Assembly: GCA_016647705.1 (NCBI GenBank)
Contig: CM028325.1
Coordinates: 28,872,474 to 28,936,473 of the forward strand
Reading direction: 5' to 3'
Length of the DNA stretch: 64,000 bases
Origin: Eucommia ulmoides
Lineage: Eukaryota; Streptophyta; Magnoliopsida; Garryales; Eucommiaceae
Positions 46,718-58,987 of this stretch are shown in pieces (within the stretch, counting starts at the first letter, position 1; every line of letters begins with the position of its first letter). Below the pieces are notes generated by a model. It saw only the letters and a program-made list of their open reading frames with translations. It searched no databases and was not told where the DNA came from. The position numbers were made by a program, and so were the translations under genes.

Positions 46718-48193
46718 TTAGTTGTTATTGTGTGCTAAGTTTTGACTTCATCTAGGCCATTACCCGATGATGAGTCTGTCGCCTGATTGTTTATTGAGGT
46801 CGAGTGTAAAGTTCATTCATGTGTGTTCTGTGTGCTTGACGTATCGTTTTAGTAAAAGTTATTGTAGATCCTAAATGAACGAGCACGTAAACTCAATGTA
46901 TAACTATCCAATTGATTTGAAAACGATTATCCGTTAGCCAAGTTCATGACAATAGGGATTTTAGAATTTGATTTGGGAAAAATTCGAGATGAAATCCTAG
47001 GCAAGGTAGTTCGGGAGATATGATTTAGGCATTCATTTTTATCGCTTGAGCCTTTGAAGCTTACCATGCTAAATGTTTATCCCTCGTTACCCTGTCAAAG
47101 CCTAAATGTCATTTCAATTCTGAACACTTAACTAATACCATGGCCAATCGAACTTTTTCCAAGCCTATATCGCTAAACTGAAAGCACAATTTGAGTGAAT
47201 CAAGTTAGCAGTTGCAAATGCTACTTGAAGTGAGCGGTTGGGTTTAGGACGAACTTTTAATTGGTTCAGTATTTGAGTACTCACTTGTCGTTTTTCTTTC
47301 GTTTTAACCACACTCGTGAAATTCTAATAATCGAATGAGTTTGGGTGTGGTAAGTTAAAAGAAAAAAAAAACTTATGTAAATATCGTTAAATTCTTTTTC
47401 TTTTGACAAGTGAGTGTGTCAGTCTTAAATGATTATTCAGGATTGTTTCCAATTTATCTATGGGGTTTAGAGTGTAAGAGTACCAAGCTTATGCCTCGGG
47501 TATCGTCAAGTTTCTATTCCGAAATACCCTTGGCCAAATATTTCTAAAATCGAACCAAGTCTTATTGATCTTTATGAACTACTTAGTGGATAATAGAACC
47601 CATGTTAGGCTTATGGATTCCCTATACCTTGTTGGTTTTAGTTATGAGCTTTATTGAGGGATAATCCTATTTGATCGACGGATAGTTGTATAATTGAGTT
47701 TTATCATACACACACTTTGACAATATTTCGAAATACCCTTGGCCAAATATTCCTAAAATCGAACCAAGTCTTATTGATCTTTATGAACTACTTAGTGGAG
47801 AATAGAACTCATGTCAGGCTTATGGATTCCCTATATCTTGTTGGTTTTAGTCATGGGCTTTATTGAGGGATAATCTTATCTGATCGACGGATAGTTGTAT
47901 AATTGAGTTTTATCACACACACACTTTGACAAGATCTTGAATGGTGCTTACTATTATTGAACGTTGAAATTCTAGAATACCACATGGTGTGTGTTATTCT
48001 TAAACTTGATAGGATTAGGGGGGTCAATGAAGGGAAAATCGTTTGGCCGGTAGATGATATTCAAAACTTGCACATTATTATTTTTAGTGTTTTTCATTTT
48101 TAGTTTTTAATTTTGTAATTAGTTGTTATATTTTTCTTGTATTATGTGGGTGTTTCGCTCGATGACTAGAAAAATTCCAAGTTTGGGGGTATT
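46718..48193 (+). other. 3' non-coding interior of the gag-only element
   Basis: No reading frame of note. It ends in the purine-rich tract before the 3' LTR and contains the 209-bp tandem duplication annotated separately. Confidence 0.7.
47521..47937 (+). repeat. 209-bp tandem duplication inside the retroelement
   Basis: Two consecutive copies begin GAAATACCCTTGGCCAAATA at 47521 and 47730 and are more than 95 percent identical by eye, pointing to a young duplication. Confidence 0.92.
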
Positions 48194-49571
48194 TGATAGG
48201 TGTAATTTACCTATCTATTTTCAAATCGAACATGTTAGTCTTCAAGTATGTTTATTACGTTTTATTATGTTTTAATATGTTGTTATGTGTTTTTGTCTAA
48301 ATCAGGTGTGGGGGGTAAAAAATAGATGAAAACGGATCATAAACGATCAAATCGGATCAAGAACGGTGGGAAAATAAGCAAAATGGCAAAATTCATAACT
48401 TGCTGCCCACTGCCGCGGCGGTCAAGATGCAGAGAAGGCCATTAAGTTGCTGAAAATCCACTGCCGCAGCAGTAAAACAACAGCCAGTCTTTACTTCCAC
48501 CATCGCATCCACCGCTGCGGCGAAGACACAACCGACATACCCACCGCCGCGGCAGTCACTCTGCATATAGTTTAGATAGTTATTTAGATATTTTTGCTCT
48601 CTATATCTTCCTCTTCTTCTCTCTCCCGAACAGATGAGACTCCTTAGGGTTCATAATATTTTGAGAGTGTTTTGGGGAGTGCTCAACCAAATCCGAAGGA
48701 AAAGAACACGTTACGAAGAATGAGAAACGATCGTTGAACGGTTTTAGCGGTAAATCTTCGGACTACGGCTAAGTTCTTCCGTTTCTTCATTTATTTTCTT
48801 AACTTCGGTAGGTTATTGAGAATGTTTAGCTCATTTTTTATTGTATAAATGGTTATGGCCATGAGCTAAACGGATTTTATCTAAGGATTAATAATATTTA
48901 TAAAATCGTTGTTTGTTTGAGTTGTATTTCGTTAATGGTTGTTCTTTACTATTTCGATAGTGTTTATCGTTATTCTTTGATTATATATGCTTGTTTATAT
49001 ATATAGAGAATATGGGATTTGACACTCAGAAAAGGTAATCCCGAATTCGGATTAGGGTAAACACAACGCGACAATCTAATAACCCAGGAGGGAGTTAGAA
49101 AGTGTGCAATCCATGATGTTGGGGCAAGACTCATGTGATCTAGTGTCGTTAAGACGTTGAGAGAGACTTTTTTGTTGACGCAAAGTTGCATATTCACTCA
49201 TCTTACACTCGAGAGAGGTGGTGAATGAGTTTATGATACAGAGATTGTCGGATAGGTTGAATGCCGTTATTGTAAATTAAACGAGATCAAACACGTTTTC
49301 GTAAACGAAGTTAATCCCTAGATAATCTTTTCCCATAAACATCTCAATATAGTATTATAGTTTAATTAGTTTAATTAACTTAGTATTAGTATTAATTAAT
49401 TATAAACTTCATTTTTTATCGCTTAAATAAAGTTAGGTTATGATAATCGCGGTACTCGATAATAATCTCAACCAATCCCTATGGATATGACAACCCCTAC
49501 TCATTCCCATCTATACTAAAACTTTACCCGTACACTTGCGGTGAAAGTGGTGACGTAATATTCTACCACCA
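48194..49571 (+). repeat. 3' LTR of the gag-only element
   Basis: 1378 bp, TGATAGGTGT...CTACCACCA, full-length relative to 567-1971 and 3630-5041. It is followed by the TTAGC duplication. GC palindromes such as CCACTGCCGCGGCGG are at 48407-48550. Confidence 0.92.
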
Positions 49572-49576
49572 TTAGC

Positions 49577-49705
49577 CAAATACCATGCATCAGTCAACTT
49601 ACTACAAGGGATAAAATGAGCCTTTTTTTTAAAAAATTTATCCACGATAACTATAATCGCGTCATGATCCTGAGTCGTCCTAGATAGAGTAAGGACAAAA
49701 TCCAT
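49577..49705 (-). pseudogene. Ty3/gypsy integrase, N-terminal part of the catalytic core
   Basis: Reads MDFVLTLSRTTQDHDAIIVI, then VDKFFKKKAHFIPCSKLTDA, matching the start of plant gypsy integrase cores, where MDF contains the first catalytic Asp. The reading is cut at the target site of the gag-only element, and its continuation (AKLFFREVV) is found at 43595. Upstream on the minus strand, 49706-49880, are degenerate pieces of the integrase zinc-binding domain (KKDVPKIVPQCRTCQLAK). Confidence 0.9.
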
Positions 49706-51357
49706 ACTTCGGTCATTCTATTGCATGTGAGGAATGGGTAAATATGTATACATCCCCGAGTTGTTCTTCCTAGCCTTAGCTAGTTGGCACGTTCGACATT
49801 GTGGCACAATCTTAGGAACATCTTTCTTTAAAGTAGGTCAATAAAACTTGTCCTCTACCAAACAATAGTTTTGTCACTACCAGAGTGTTCTAGGAGTCCT
49901 CCCAACGTGTAATTCCCAACCTAAAAAGTCTCAAAGAGAATTACAGAAAACGTACAAGCAAGTGCCTCAAAATAGGTAACAATCTTAAAGGCAATAATCA
50001 AGATGGTGAAGTCGTGATCCGTTCGAGATTTTATTAAAAATGACACTAAAGTGAGGGCAAGTGGAGTACTCATCTTTTAATCTTTCAAACTCGACAAATA
50101 TGTGTATTCATAGATTGTAAAAACATACAAATCTGACTAAGAGATTCAGCAGGTTTGTTCTGTACACCAGGCCTATGATTTAGAACAAACATATATTTCT
50201 GGAATACCTCTACCCATCCTGCATATTTGGCACTAAGCTTCTTTTGGGATTGAAGATACCTTAATGCTTGATGGTCAAAATATAAAATAAACTCTTGAGG
50301 TAACAAATTACATCTCCAGTAGTGAAAAACATGTACATATAACTCTTTATCATAAGTAGAATATTTTTGTTTGGCTTCATTGAGTTTTTCGTTGAAGTAT
50401 GCTACTGGATGATCCTTCTGACTCAACACGCTCCAATTCCAATGCCAAATATATCACAAGCAACGTCAAAGACGACTCATTTTTCTTTTGATCTTCGTTT
50501 GGATTAGGTTTAGCTAGTTTTAAAATGATGTTTTTTCCAGCATGTTGAAAGACATAAGTATTGTCCCTACCAAAGTTATTCGCTTTCACATCATAGAGCC
50601 ATGGACGGCTTAAGAGAACATGAGTCATATCCATGGATAAAACATCATGTAATATCTATGTGTGATAGCCACATTTCTTGATTGGTACTAGACAGGTCTT
50701 AGAAAGTAGTAATAAGATCTTATCTACCTAGGTAACTTTATAGGGGTGAAGATGTTGGTCGATTTTCAGTTTTAGCCTAGCAATGGCGGATTTGGGTACC
50801 ACATTCATCGAACTTTCTCTATCGATAACCAACTTACAAACTCTATCTCCCTATTTGACATAAGTGTGAAAAATGTTGGTACGTTTCCAAGTTTCAGAGT
50901 CTACAGGTGTGGTAATGATACATCTCATAACCTTAAGGTAAGCATTTCTAGACTCATCCCTAAATTCTTCTCATTTCTTCAATTGTTCTAACGGCTCTAC
51001 TATTCAGTTAACCTCTTTCTCATGCAATAATTCTCCTTCTTCAAAATCTATGCCCAAGGTTCGATGTGGACAACGCGAAGTGAAGTGACCTACACCATAA
51101 CAATTGTGACATTAAATAGACAAGAGATCCATGTCCTAGTTGCACAAGGTTTTTGTTAGACATTTTGGCTAGGATTAGAGCTTATCCTAGATGTTCCTGG
51201 TAGGGCATGACTTGGATCGTAACTACCCTTAAGTGCTAAAAATATAGGTTGTGATTGATTTTTCCTCCAAGACTTTTCAAAAAGTATAGATCTAAACTGG
51301 TTCGAACCTCTTGTTTGAGAAATTAGTCTTTTCTGACCAGGTAACCAAAAGACCTTT
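49706..51357 (-). pseudogene. Ty3/gypsy pol/gag remnant: integrase zinc domain, RNase H, protease, zinc knuckle; RT missing
   Basis: Minus-strand order (high to low coordinates). A CCHC zinc knuckle at 51062-51111 reads CHNCYGVGHFTSRC. An aspartic protease follows, in which LVIDRESSMNVV at about 50810-50850 replaces the DSG active site with DRE. The protease end, HVLLSRPWLYDVKANNFG, is at 50560-50625. RNase H at 50085-50480 has FDVACDIFGIGIGA, the YSTYDKELY motif and YFDHQALRYL. The integrase zinc-binding region is at 49740-49850. The whole reverse transcriptase, normally about 1 kb between protease and RNase H, is absent; the junction lies near 50480-50500. Several stops and frameshifts are present. 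Orientation and order fit a Ty3/gypsy element whose gag continues at 54121-54550. Confidence 0.9.
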
Positions 51358-54120
51358 TAATGGCCCAAGAATTACCCAAGAAAGAGGGTGAATTAGGTTT
51401 GGCAAATTTTTGTTAATTGTTTCTACTCAATTTTAACTAAGTGTTAAGTGCACAATGAATATTCAATCAAACAAACAATCACAAACACAAATATAAATAG
51501 AAAAGTAAAAAGTAGAGTTAGAGATATTCACACCGGTATTTATAGTAGTTTGGCAAAAACCCTTTACTTAGTTTATTCCCCCGAGCTCCTTCGGAGATTT
51601 TACTATCTTTGATCTTCTTTCGGGTGAAGATCAAACCTTCTAAAGTTACCGCTTGAGAAGTTCGTATCTCAAGATTTTATAATCTATAATGAATATGTTA
51701 GACTGACAAATATCTTCTCTTGAGCAAAACCCTTACTCAATATTTACAGTCAAATTCTCACCATCTCACAAAATGGAGCTTCAACACTCACAAGATAAAG
51801 AACTCAGGAATCTATGTGTGTAAAACTATAATACAACAATCACTCAAGAATATGAACCAAGAAAGAAAGAAAGTGATGTTGCACAAAATTTTGCTTAGAA
51901 GCTTTAGTAAAATAACTCTTTGAAGCTCTTTGGTGTGATTGATCTTTGTAGTTCACTTGGTTGATGCTTCCAACAACTTTTCTCTTTTTATAAATGTAGA
52001 GAAGTGTTGGGAGGATTTCACAATTGAAGTGTAGAGATGATATGATCGTTGCAATGTGATCTCTTCAAGTGTCAAGCCATAGACTCCTTCCCACTTTTAA
52101 TTCTCTGCATATTTGACAAGAATCCAACCACTTTTTCCCACACCATAAATTCTAGACATATCTTATTAATTATGTAGAACCCATTGTCCATTTTGTCATG
52201 ATAATAGTGGAAAAATACAGCCATGTATTCAAATTTTCAAAATATGTATAGTGGAGTATGGTGTAGATCATTATTGCATAAGACAAGTTGTTAGATAAAT
52301 CTTAGTGGAGGTCTTCAAAGGTAGGTGATGATCATTTAAAGTATGGCTCCTCCATTTTGAAAGTTTATCAAGATAATAATGAGTATAGTTGGCATGGGGC
52401 AAAGTATGGTAGTTCATAATTAGCCAACTCTACCATAAAATAGGTATACATTTAATACTCTATCCACTTGCACATGTTGGTCAAGTTCATATATCTTATG
52501 TATATAATATTAGGACTACGAATTTATACATCAAATACATGATGTATATTGACATTTATACACGAATACAACATACTTGATCATTTAGAAATATTTCAAC
52601 CAAGTTTCAACACTTAACCACATTTTACATGAAAAACATAATTTTCAAAGTAATTCAACGAATTTGTCAATTAAACATAGATATAATATTGAACATATCA
52701 ATTCATCAAACATACATCATGTAGACACATTAAAATAACATATTATAACATGATTTGAACATTTCAAATAAGATTTGATATGTAAACTAATTTTTAGTTC
52801 ATGCAAGAAAACTGTCAAATTTGTTCTTAAACCTTTGAAATAGTTTTAATCAAATTGATTTAATTCAATGATGATTTGATCAAATTGAATGATTTTTATG
52901 ATATAAACCACCTTAAATAAGTTATAAGAATATTCAAAATATATCAAGAACAAACTACAATCAATCCGAAAAATATAGCGAAAACAGGGTAGGAGAAAGA
53001 AAGACTACTGACTTTTAAATGTAAAGCTATTGTTTGATAAGATAAAAATATCCAAATTATGAATACTATGCACATAACTAAATTTTATTTAGTTAGGGTT
53101 CTATAGCAAAATGAATCACCTTATTTGGACTCCAAATGAGTAAGATATGATCAAATAAGTGAGTAAAGGTATAGACAATATTTTCTACAAAAAACAATTA
53201 TTGACTTCTGGCGAAATATTGAAATTTGAATATCCAAAACAACTTGTATCGACTTAAAATTTATATGATTATAAATATATTTGAATTATATTTCCAACCA
53301 TATAAGATTTATCAAATTTGGACAAGTAATAAGAGAGATATATCCAATTTACTACCAAAGGGTAATTCTGATTTTTTGGACAGCAACAGTTGATTGCTAC
53401 AGTGATTTCAACACAATTTTATTTTTCTTCACCTGTTATTGGTTTTGGTCGATCTCTATGATCATTTTTCAGCCAAACACCTTTAAAACATTATTTCAAT
53501 GATATTCATTGTGTTTTTATAATCCAAATATACAATGTACCTTATGATCATATTGAAAACCTAATTTCTCATTTTTTTGCATAATTATGATAAAAATGTG
53601 AAATTTTCAATTGAGTAAGGTATGAACAATCTTATTACATAGATCATGATATAATAATGATATGGATATGTTAAAAATATTATATCAGTGATATTTGAAG
53701 TATTTTCACATTGAGATTATGTAATGTACTATATGATCCCATTAAATCCAAGTTTAATCATGTTAAGCACATTTGAATTTTTTAAATTTGCATGATATGA
53801 TCAAACATATAATACATATTGTGATATTTAGATACATTGGACATGTTAAAAACAAAACATCACAGACGTATGCACCCTCAGTGTATGTATGCAACCTATA
53901 AAGTTCCAAGTTCAATATCTTGAATAATATTGTCGAAATGAAAAATTGAATTATTTAAATCATACCTTTCGACTTAAATACATCTCCATGATGTATTTCC
54001 ATAATGTATGAATGATCTATACTTAAAAATAATGTTAGTTCATTTAAAACGTCAAATGAGGCGTTATTGTCAAAATCACATTTTTCGAAGATCCTATAAT
54101 TGAAACCGCTTAGGCTAACA
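51358..54120 (-). repeat. Solo Copia-type LTR (2.8 kb) inserted in the gypsy gag, TSD CCTTT
   Basis: On the minus strand it starts TGTTAGCCTAAGCGG at 54120 and ends TTGGGCCATTA at 51358, the last bases apparently mutated from GGCCAACA. CCTTT lies on both sides (51353-51357 and 54121-54125). Near its end it has the CACCCTCTTTCTTGGGTAA phrase seen at the ends of the other Copia LTRs here, but the body is a different family. The small frames within are not genes. Confidence 0.85.
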
Positions 54121-54125
54121 CCTTT

Positions 54126-54550
54126 CTGTTTCTAGAGCCTTGTGGTATGCCTCTTCTGATAACTATGGTCAATAGAGAGAGATTTCCCTCTTAATATTAG
54201 GCCTTAATTCATTAATAAATTTGGTTACTCTAATCCACGATGCCTTGTTAATATAATATCACTACATTAATTCCTCAAACCGAGCAACATAATAAGATTC
54301 TCTAAAGGATAAATGTTTAAGGTTATGCCATTGGTTTATTAATTGCTGCATATAGCATGTCAAAAGGTGTTTTACTTTAGATCGACATTTCATATCTTCC
54401 CAATGGGTAATAGGCAACTCACCTATTCGCTCCACGTTTCTTTGAACCCTTTGTCGATACATCTTGTAGACCCAATAAGTTTCATCTTGGCAAATCTAAT
54501 CATATAACATCTCATAACACTCAAAATTATCTTCCATATCATTTAACCAA
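54126..54550 (-). pseudogene. Ty3/gypsy gag, central part
   Basis: Reads, high to low, WLNDMEDNFECYEM, then after a frame change RFAKMKLIGSTR, then RQRVQRNVERIGELPITHWE and DMKCRSKVKHLL. This is the standard central gag of plant gypsy elements (DWL..MEDYF..Y, RVRFAKMKL, TWE.MK..L). The sequence upstream of WLN is carried at 61501 on the far side of the TIR element 54551-61500. Confidence 0.85.
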
Positions 54551-54625
54551 GGACATTTATTACTTACTTTCCCCGTCATTTTCTTAATATCACAAACTTC
54601 CCCTATCATTCGCGAAACACCAGTC

Positions 54626-55297
54626 AACCGCTTATTATATGGTCAAATGCTAATTAGTGCTCATCTAGGTCAAAAATTATTGAAGTTTTAATTATAATGA
54701 TAATTTTACCTTTAACCATTTTGAAGTAATTTAATAATTATAATACATAAGAATCCTTTATCTTCCTCTTTATATATATATTTTTCTCTTTTAGTTTTTT
54801 ACACTAAAATTCCTACTTAAAAAATAAAATATTTTTACTCCTAAAACATCCTATAATTTTTTACACCACCACCCCCACCCCCAATCCCACCCACATGCCA
54901 CCTACCTCATTCTTTTTCTTCTTTTTCTTATTCTTCTCATCCTCACAAATCAGGCCTTGGAATTGTTCTAGCACATAGATTTAGCAGTAGATATGTATTG
55001 GCGTGCACATACCCATGTGGATCTGTGCTTCGGACATAGATCCGTATGTTGGATCTGTGCTCGAGCATAGATGACATAAGCATAAATTCAGCGTCAAATT
55101 TGTGCGTCAGCACAAATTTGACGAATGGAGAGAGAGGGGAAGGAAAAAGATAAAAATGAGGATGGATGGCAATGGCAGTGTAAGGTGGGGTGGAGGTTGC
55201 GAGGGTGGATCTGTGACAGTGCATAGATCCATAAATCCCCTACAAATCTATAGCAACCCTTTCTTTTAGTTTTTTCTTTAGATTTGTTTCTTCTTTC

Positions 55298-55357
<60 letters not shown>

Positions 55358-55702
55358 TATTGTGGGCTTAGTTTGGACCATAGTACAAGGCTCAATAGGC
55401 CAAGGCCTCCGTCGCCAATGTCGCCAAACTTGGTATTGAATCTTTTATGGTGGTGGTGGTAGGCCTGGTGGCATTAGTTCTTATTGGGTTTAGACATTGC
55501 GATGTTGCAGATGAGTTTGGAGAAGGCGGCGAAGAAGAAGAAGATGAAGAAGCAAAAATAAGGTGCCCAAGAGAGAATGGGTAGTAGCGTTGGGGGTTTA
55601 GGGGTTAGGTGATTAGGTTAGGAGAGTTAAAATAGTATTTAAAAGAATTACGAGTAAAAATTAATTTTTTTAAAAAAAAATACATTTGTTAGAGAATTTT
55701 TT
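54626..55702. other. AT-rich interior with C-rich and (TA)n stretches
   Basis: No gene supported. CACCACCCCCACCCCC occurs at 54865-54880 and (TA)n at 55303-55352. The minus frames 54943-55224 and 55094-55381 overlap in different phases and include the (TA)n tract, so they are not credible. Confidence 0.55.
55303..55352. repeat. (TA)n microsatellite
   Basis: About 25 uninterrupted TA dinucleotides. Confidence 0.97.
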
Positions 55703-56950
55703 TGTCACACCCCACCCTAAGCCCCCAACGCCCGAGGCCGAGTGTGACGTCGACTTCATGTTACCCAACCAACAACAAATATATATAAACATATACTAAT
55801 GTAGATTTATTTATTTTTTTAAAAACAATATTCACCAACTTCAAAATTCAAGAATACACATGTCCCAAATATTCATAACAAAATTACAAAAACTGAACCT
55901 TTCAAGGTTCACACCTGTCCTGCCAATCCTCAAAAATTGACACCACATTCTGACTTTACCTAGTGCCAGTAGTGGATCTGTCTCTAACTGAGGTACCTGA
56001 GACAAAATATTTAATCGATATACTGTCTTCATAATATAAAAATAATTTATGAATCAAGCATAATTATTTAACACCACTTTTCAAAACATAATATAATTAT
56101 AACCACATACCGAGCCGAAATAAAATTCCACAGCTATCATCACAAGAAAGCAAATGCATTTAAATTAATTGGTAAAATTAGTTTGCCATATATAATAAAA
56201 TACCGCACATATACTTCCCTACTAACCATAAAATCATTTAACCTTACAATCAAGAGTTATGACAATACCGTAACCTGTACAACTGTGCAATTTAAGATTT
56301 CCATCAGTGTTAGAACCATTTAATATCTCCAATGGTACGAGCTAACACGTGGTATAAACCACCATATCACCAACATATTCAACCCCATCATATTGATAAT
56401 TAATACCATATTCGACTCCATCATAATAATAGTTAACAACAACAATAACAACAACAACCACCTGCAGAACTTGTCCTCCTGTCAGGTCCCAACATAAATG
56501 TCCTACCAGACATGCCCTTCTGTCAGGACCAACAACATCCCGCAGGACATGCCCTCCTGTTAAGATCACACTATGGCATAGTCAGATAATAAATAAAATT
56601 ACTTTCTATGCTTAAAAATTTACTCGATCCACGTAACGTTATAAAATCGTTCTTTTTTAATAAATATTTTCTTTTCCACAATTTAGTACGAAAATATCAT
56701 TTAATAATTTATATAGAAGACAGTACATTCACCTCGATTTTGCACTACTAAATACACTATCGTTATAACGCGGACGTTGCCGGCGTCGCTTGTGAACTTA
56801 ACAACAATAGAGCCTAAACTAAGAATTTATTTAAATAAATCTAGTATGCAATGCGTGACACTAAAATGCAATTTTTCTCATTCTCAAATTTTTTGATTAT
56901 ACAAAATTGTTAAACGCACAATTTCTTAAGTCAATATTAACTGTACAAAA
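55703..56950. repeat. Ty3/gypsy LTR-like fragment
   Basis: Begins TGTCACACCCCACCC, a common start of plant chromovirus LTRs, with CCGAGGCCGAGTGTGACGTC close by. At 56458-56575 are three degenerate copies of a GGACATGCCCTCCTGTCAGG-like unit in a GACCAACAACATCCCGCAGG context, seen in such LTRs. A GC-rich phrase GCGGACGTTGCCGGCGTCGC is at 56771-56790. The right end and partner LTR were not found, so the extent is approximate. Confidence 0.5.
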
Positions 56951-57440
56951 AATATTACAATAACAATTACAAAAAGTTTCTTATTATTAATTTAATTTAC
57001 AGAAAAATATTAATCAATTGTTAATAATATTATTGGTCAACAAACTACTAAAAGTTGTCATTTTTATAAACTTTGCATTTTTTATTTTAAATTGTAATAT
57101 TCACAAATTAAATTTATTTATGTATAAATATACCCACTATATTTCTCGAACCCACGTGTATATATACATGACCGTATAAATAGTCCCATAAATTAGACAT
57201 GATAAATATTTTATTTTAGCAATACACATACACACACATATACATATAAATAAATAAAAAATGAGAATACTTGTTTCTGCCGAGAGCTCTTTTTTTTTTA
57301 ACCGTGATATATGCATATATATATATATACATACGCGCATATATATTTATATGAACGGTCATCGTCATTGGCCTTTAATTTTTTAATTTTTTATAACACG
57401 TGTAACATATATATATATATATATAATAAAATAGGATGGC

Positions 57441-58442
57441 TTTTTGGCTGACTAGGACAAACTTATGACTAGGACAAACAAAATATGACTAGGCCAAAAA
57501 AAAATATTGACGAGGACAAACAAATGCTGACTAGGACAAATATAAAAAAAATCAATTTTGGAAAAAGGTTGACTCAATTTTCCTTAATTAATTTAATTAC
57601 ATAATTGAACAATTATACAATTCCTTAATTAGATATAACAATTAGTGAGAATATAAAAAGCACATTAATTAGTGAGAATTGATTAATTAATATAAAAAAG
57701 GAATGGTTTATTTAGTTAAAAAAAAAAAAAAAAAAACATGTATTTTTTTATATATTCCATAATTCTTTAAATATCTATATAATAAATCAGAACGGGTATA
57801 TTCACGGCTGTCGGATGAGAGACAAAACTCTTGACATTTTAAGGCCATATGATCTTTTCATTTTTATTTTTTTTTAGATTAGAGCCATAAAAGAAAACTG
57901 AGTTTGTTGAAATGAAAATAATTGTATATCATTAATTGATTTTTGGCTGAGTAAGACAAATTTATGACTAGGACAAATAAAATATGACTAGGATAAAAAA
58001 ATACTGACGAGGACAAACAAATGCTGATAAAAAAAATAAAAAAAATAAAAAAATAAAAAAAAATCAATTTTGGTAAAAGGTTGACTCAATTTTCCTTAAT
58101 TAATTTAATTACATAATTGAACAATTATACAATTCCTTAATTAGATATAACAATTAGTGAGAATATAAAAAGCACATTAATTAGTGAGAATTAATTAATT
58201 AATATAAAAAAGAAATGGTTTATTTAGTTACAAAAAAAGAAACATGTATTTGTTTTATATATTCCTTAATTCTTTAAATATCTATATAATAAATCAAACG
58301 GGTATATTCACGACCGTCGGATGAGAGACAAAACTATTTACATTTTAAGGCCGTATGATCTTTTCATTTTTTTTTTTAAATTAGGACCATAAAAGGAAAC
58401 TAGGTTTGTTGAAATGAAAATAATTGTATATCATTAATTGAT
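57441..58442 (+). repeat. ~500-bp tandem duplication (two copies) with GACTAGGACAAA minisatellite
   Basis: Copy 1 at 57441-57940 and copy 2 at 57941-58442 are about 93-95 percent identical. Each starts with five to six units of an ~18-bp repeat (TGACTAGGACAAACAAA type), followed by TTGACTCAATTTTCC and an AATTA-rich tract, and ends AAAATAATTGTATATCATTA. Each copy contains a Helitron-like 5' end (TCTATATAATAAATC) at 57774 and 58281. Confidence 0.9.
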
Positions 58443-58987
58443 AGGATTTGTCACCTATAACTAATCATCTTAATTCCTAATTGTGTATCACTTTTATGGA
58501 AACAAATGGCTAATTAATTCTTAATCCTTAATTGCCTCTCAATTTTATGGAAACAACGATGCTTAATTCCCGTAATCCTCTCATTGTCTTTTTCTCTTCC
58601 TAATTGTAAAAACATAACACCGAGATTTCCAAATTTGAGAGTCTAATTGAGTAACAGTTGCATTTGTGAGGGATGAAAAGAGTCATTAGCCTGAATAGAT
58701 AGCCTGAATAAAAAAGAGAATTTATGAAAAACTCTATATAGTATATAAATAGTATGAATTAGTAAAGAATGTATAATCTTCTAATTTTACATCGATACAT
58801 TTTTTAATTTTAATTATTGGTTATTAGTGATGTTCAACTGTTAGTTATTATTGATATTCAAATTAAATAGGTGCATGATATTAATATCGGTTGTTATTTA
58901 TTGTTAATGTTTAAATGAAATAGGTCAATTCTTTATTTTATTTTTGTTGTTTTACACCCGTGCCTTCAGGCATGGGTTATATGCTAG
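58281..58987 (+). mobile_element. Non-autonomous Helitron, plus strand
   Basis: The 5' end TCTATATAATAAATC follows an A. The 3' end has an ACCCGTGCCT-tc-AGGCATGGGT hairpin (58956-58977), six bases, then CTAG at 58984-58987, followed by T. This is the classic plant Helitron terminus (hairpin, CTRR, A/T target). An early CGTCGGATGAGAG motif is shared with many Helitron 5' regions and with the minus element next to it. Because of the tandem duplication a second possible 5' end lies at 57774. No Rep/helicase is encoded. Confidence 0.75.

Larger units (their letters stand above)
43601..49571 (+). mobile_element. Complete gag-only LTR retrotransposon (TR-GAG, Athila-like)
   Basis: The element is bounded by TTAGC at 43596-43600 and 49572-49576, a perfect 5-bp target duplication, and has TGATAGG...CCACCA LTRs at 43601-44620 and 48194-49571. 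The tRNA-Asp-type primer binding site is at 44627-44644 and a purine-rich tract lies at about 48174-48190 (GTTTGGGGGT). The interior encodes one gag-like protein and no protease, reverse transcriptase or integrase, matching the TR-GAG class described in plants. It interrupts the integrase gene of an older minus-strand gypsy element. It carries a 651-bp Harbinger-like insertion and a 209-bp tandem duplication. Confidence 0.93.

Noticed and set aside
46157-46738. 193-codon Pro/Arg-rich frame
   Set aside because: It spans both MITE ends and a CCGCCG low-complexity block; competing frames on both strands are equally open.
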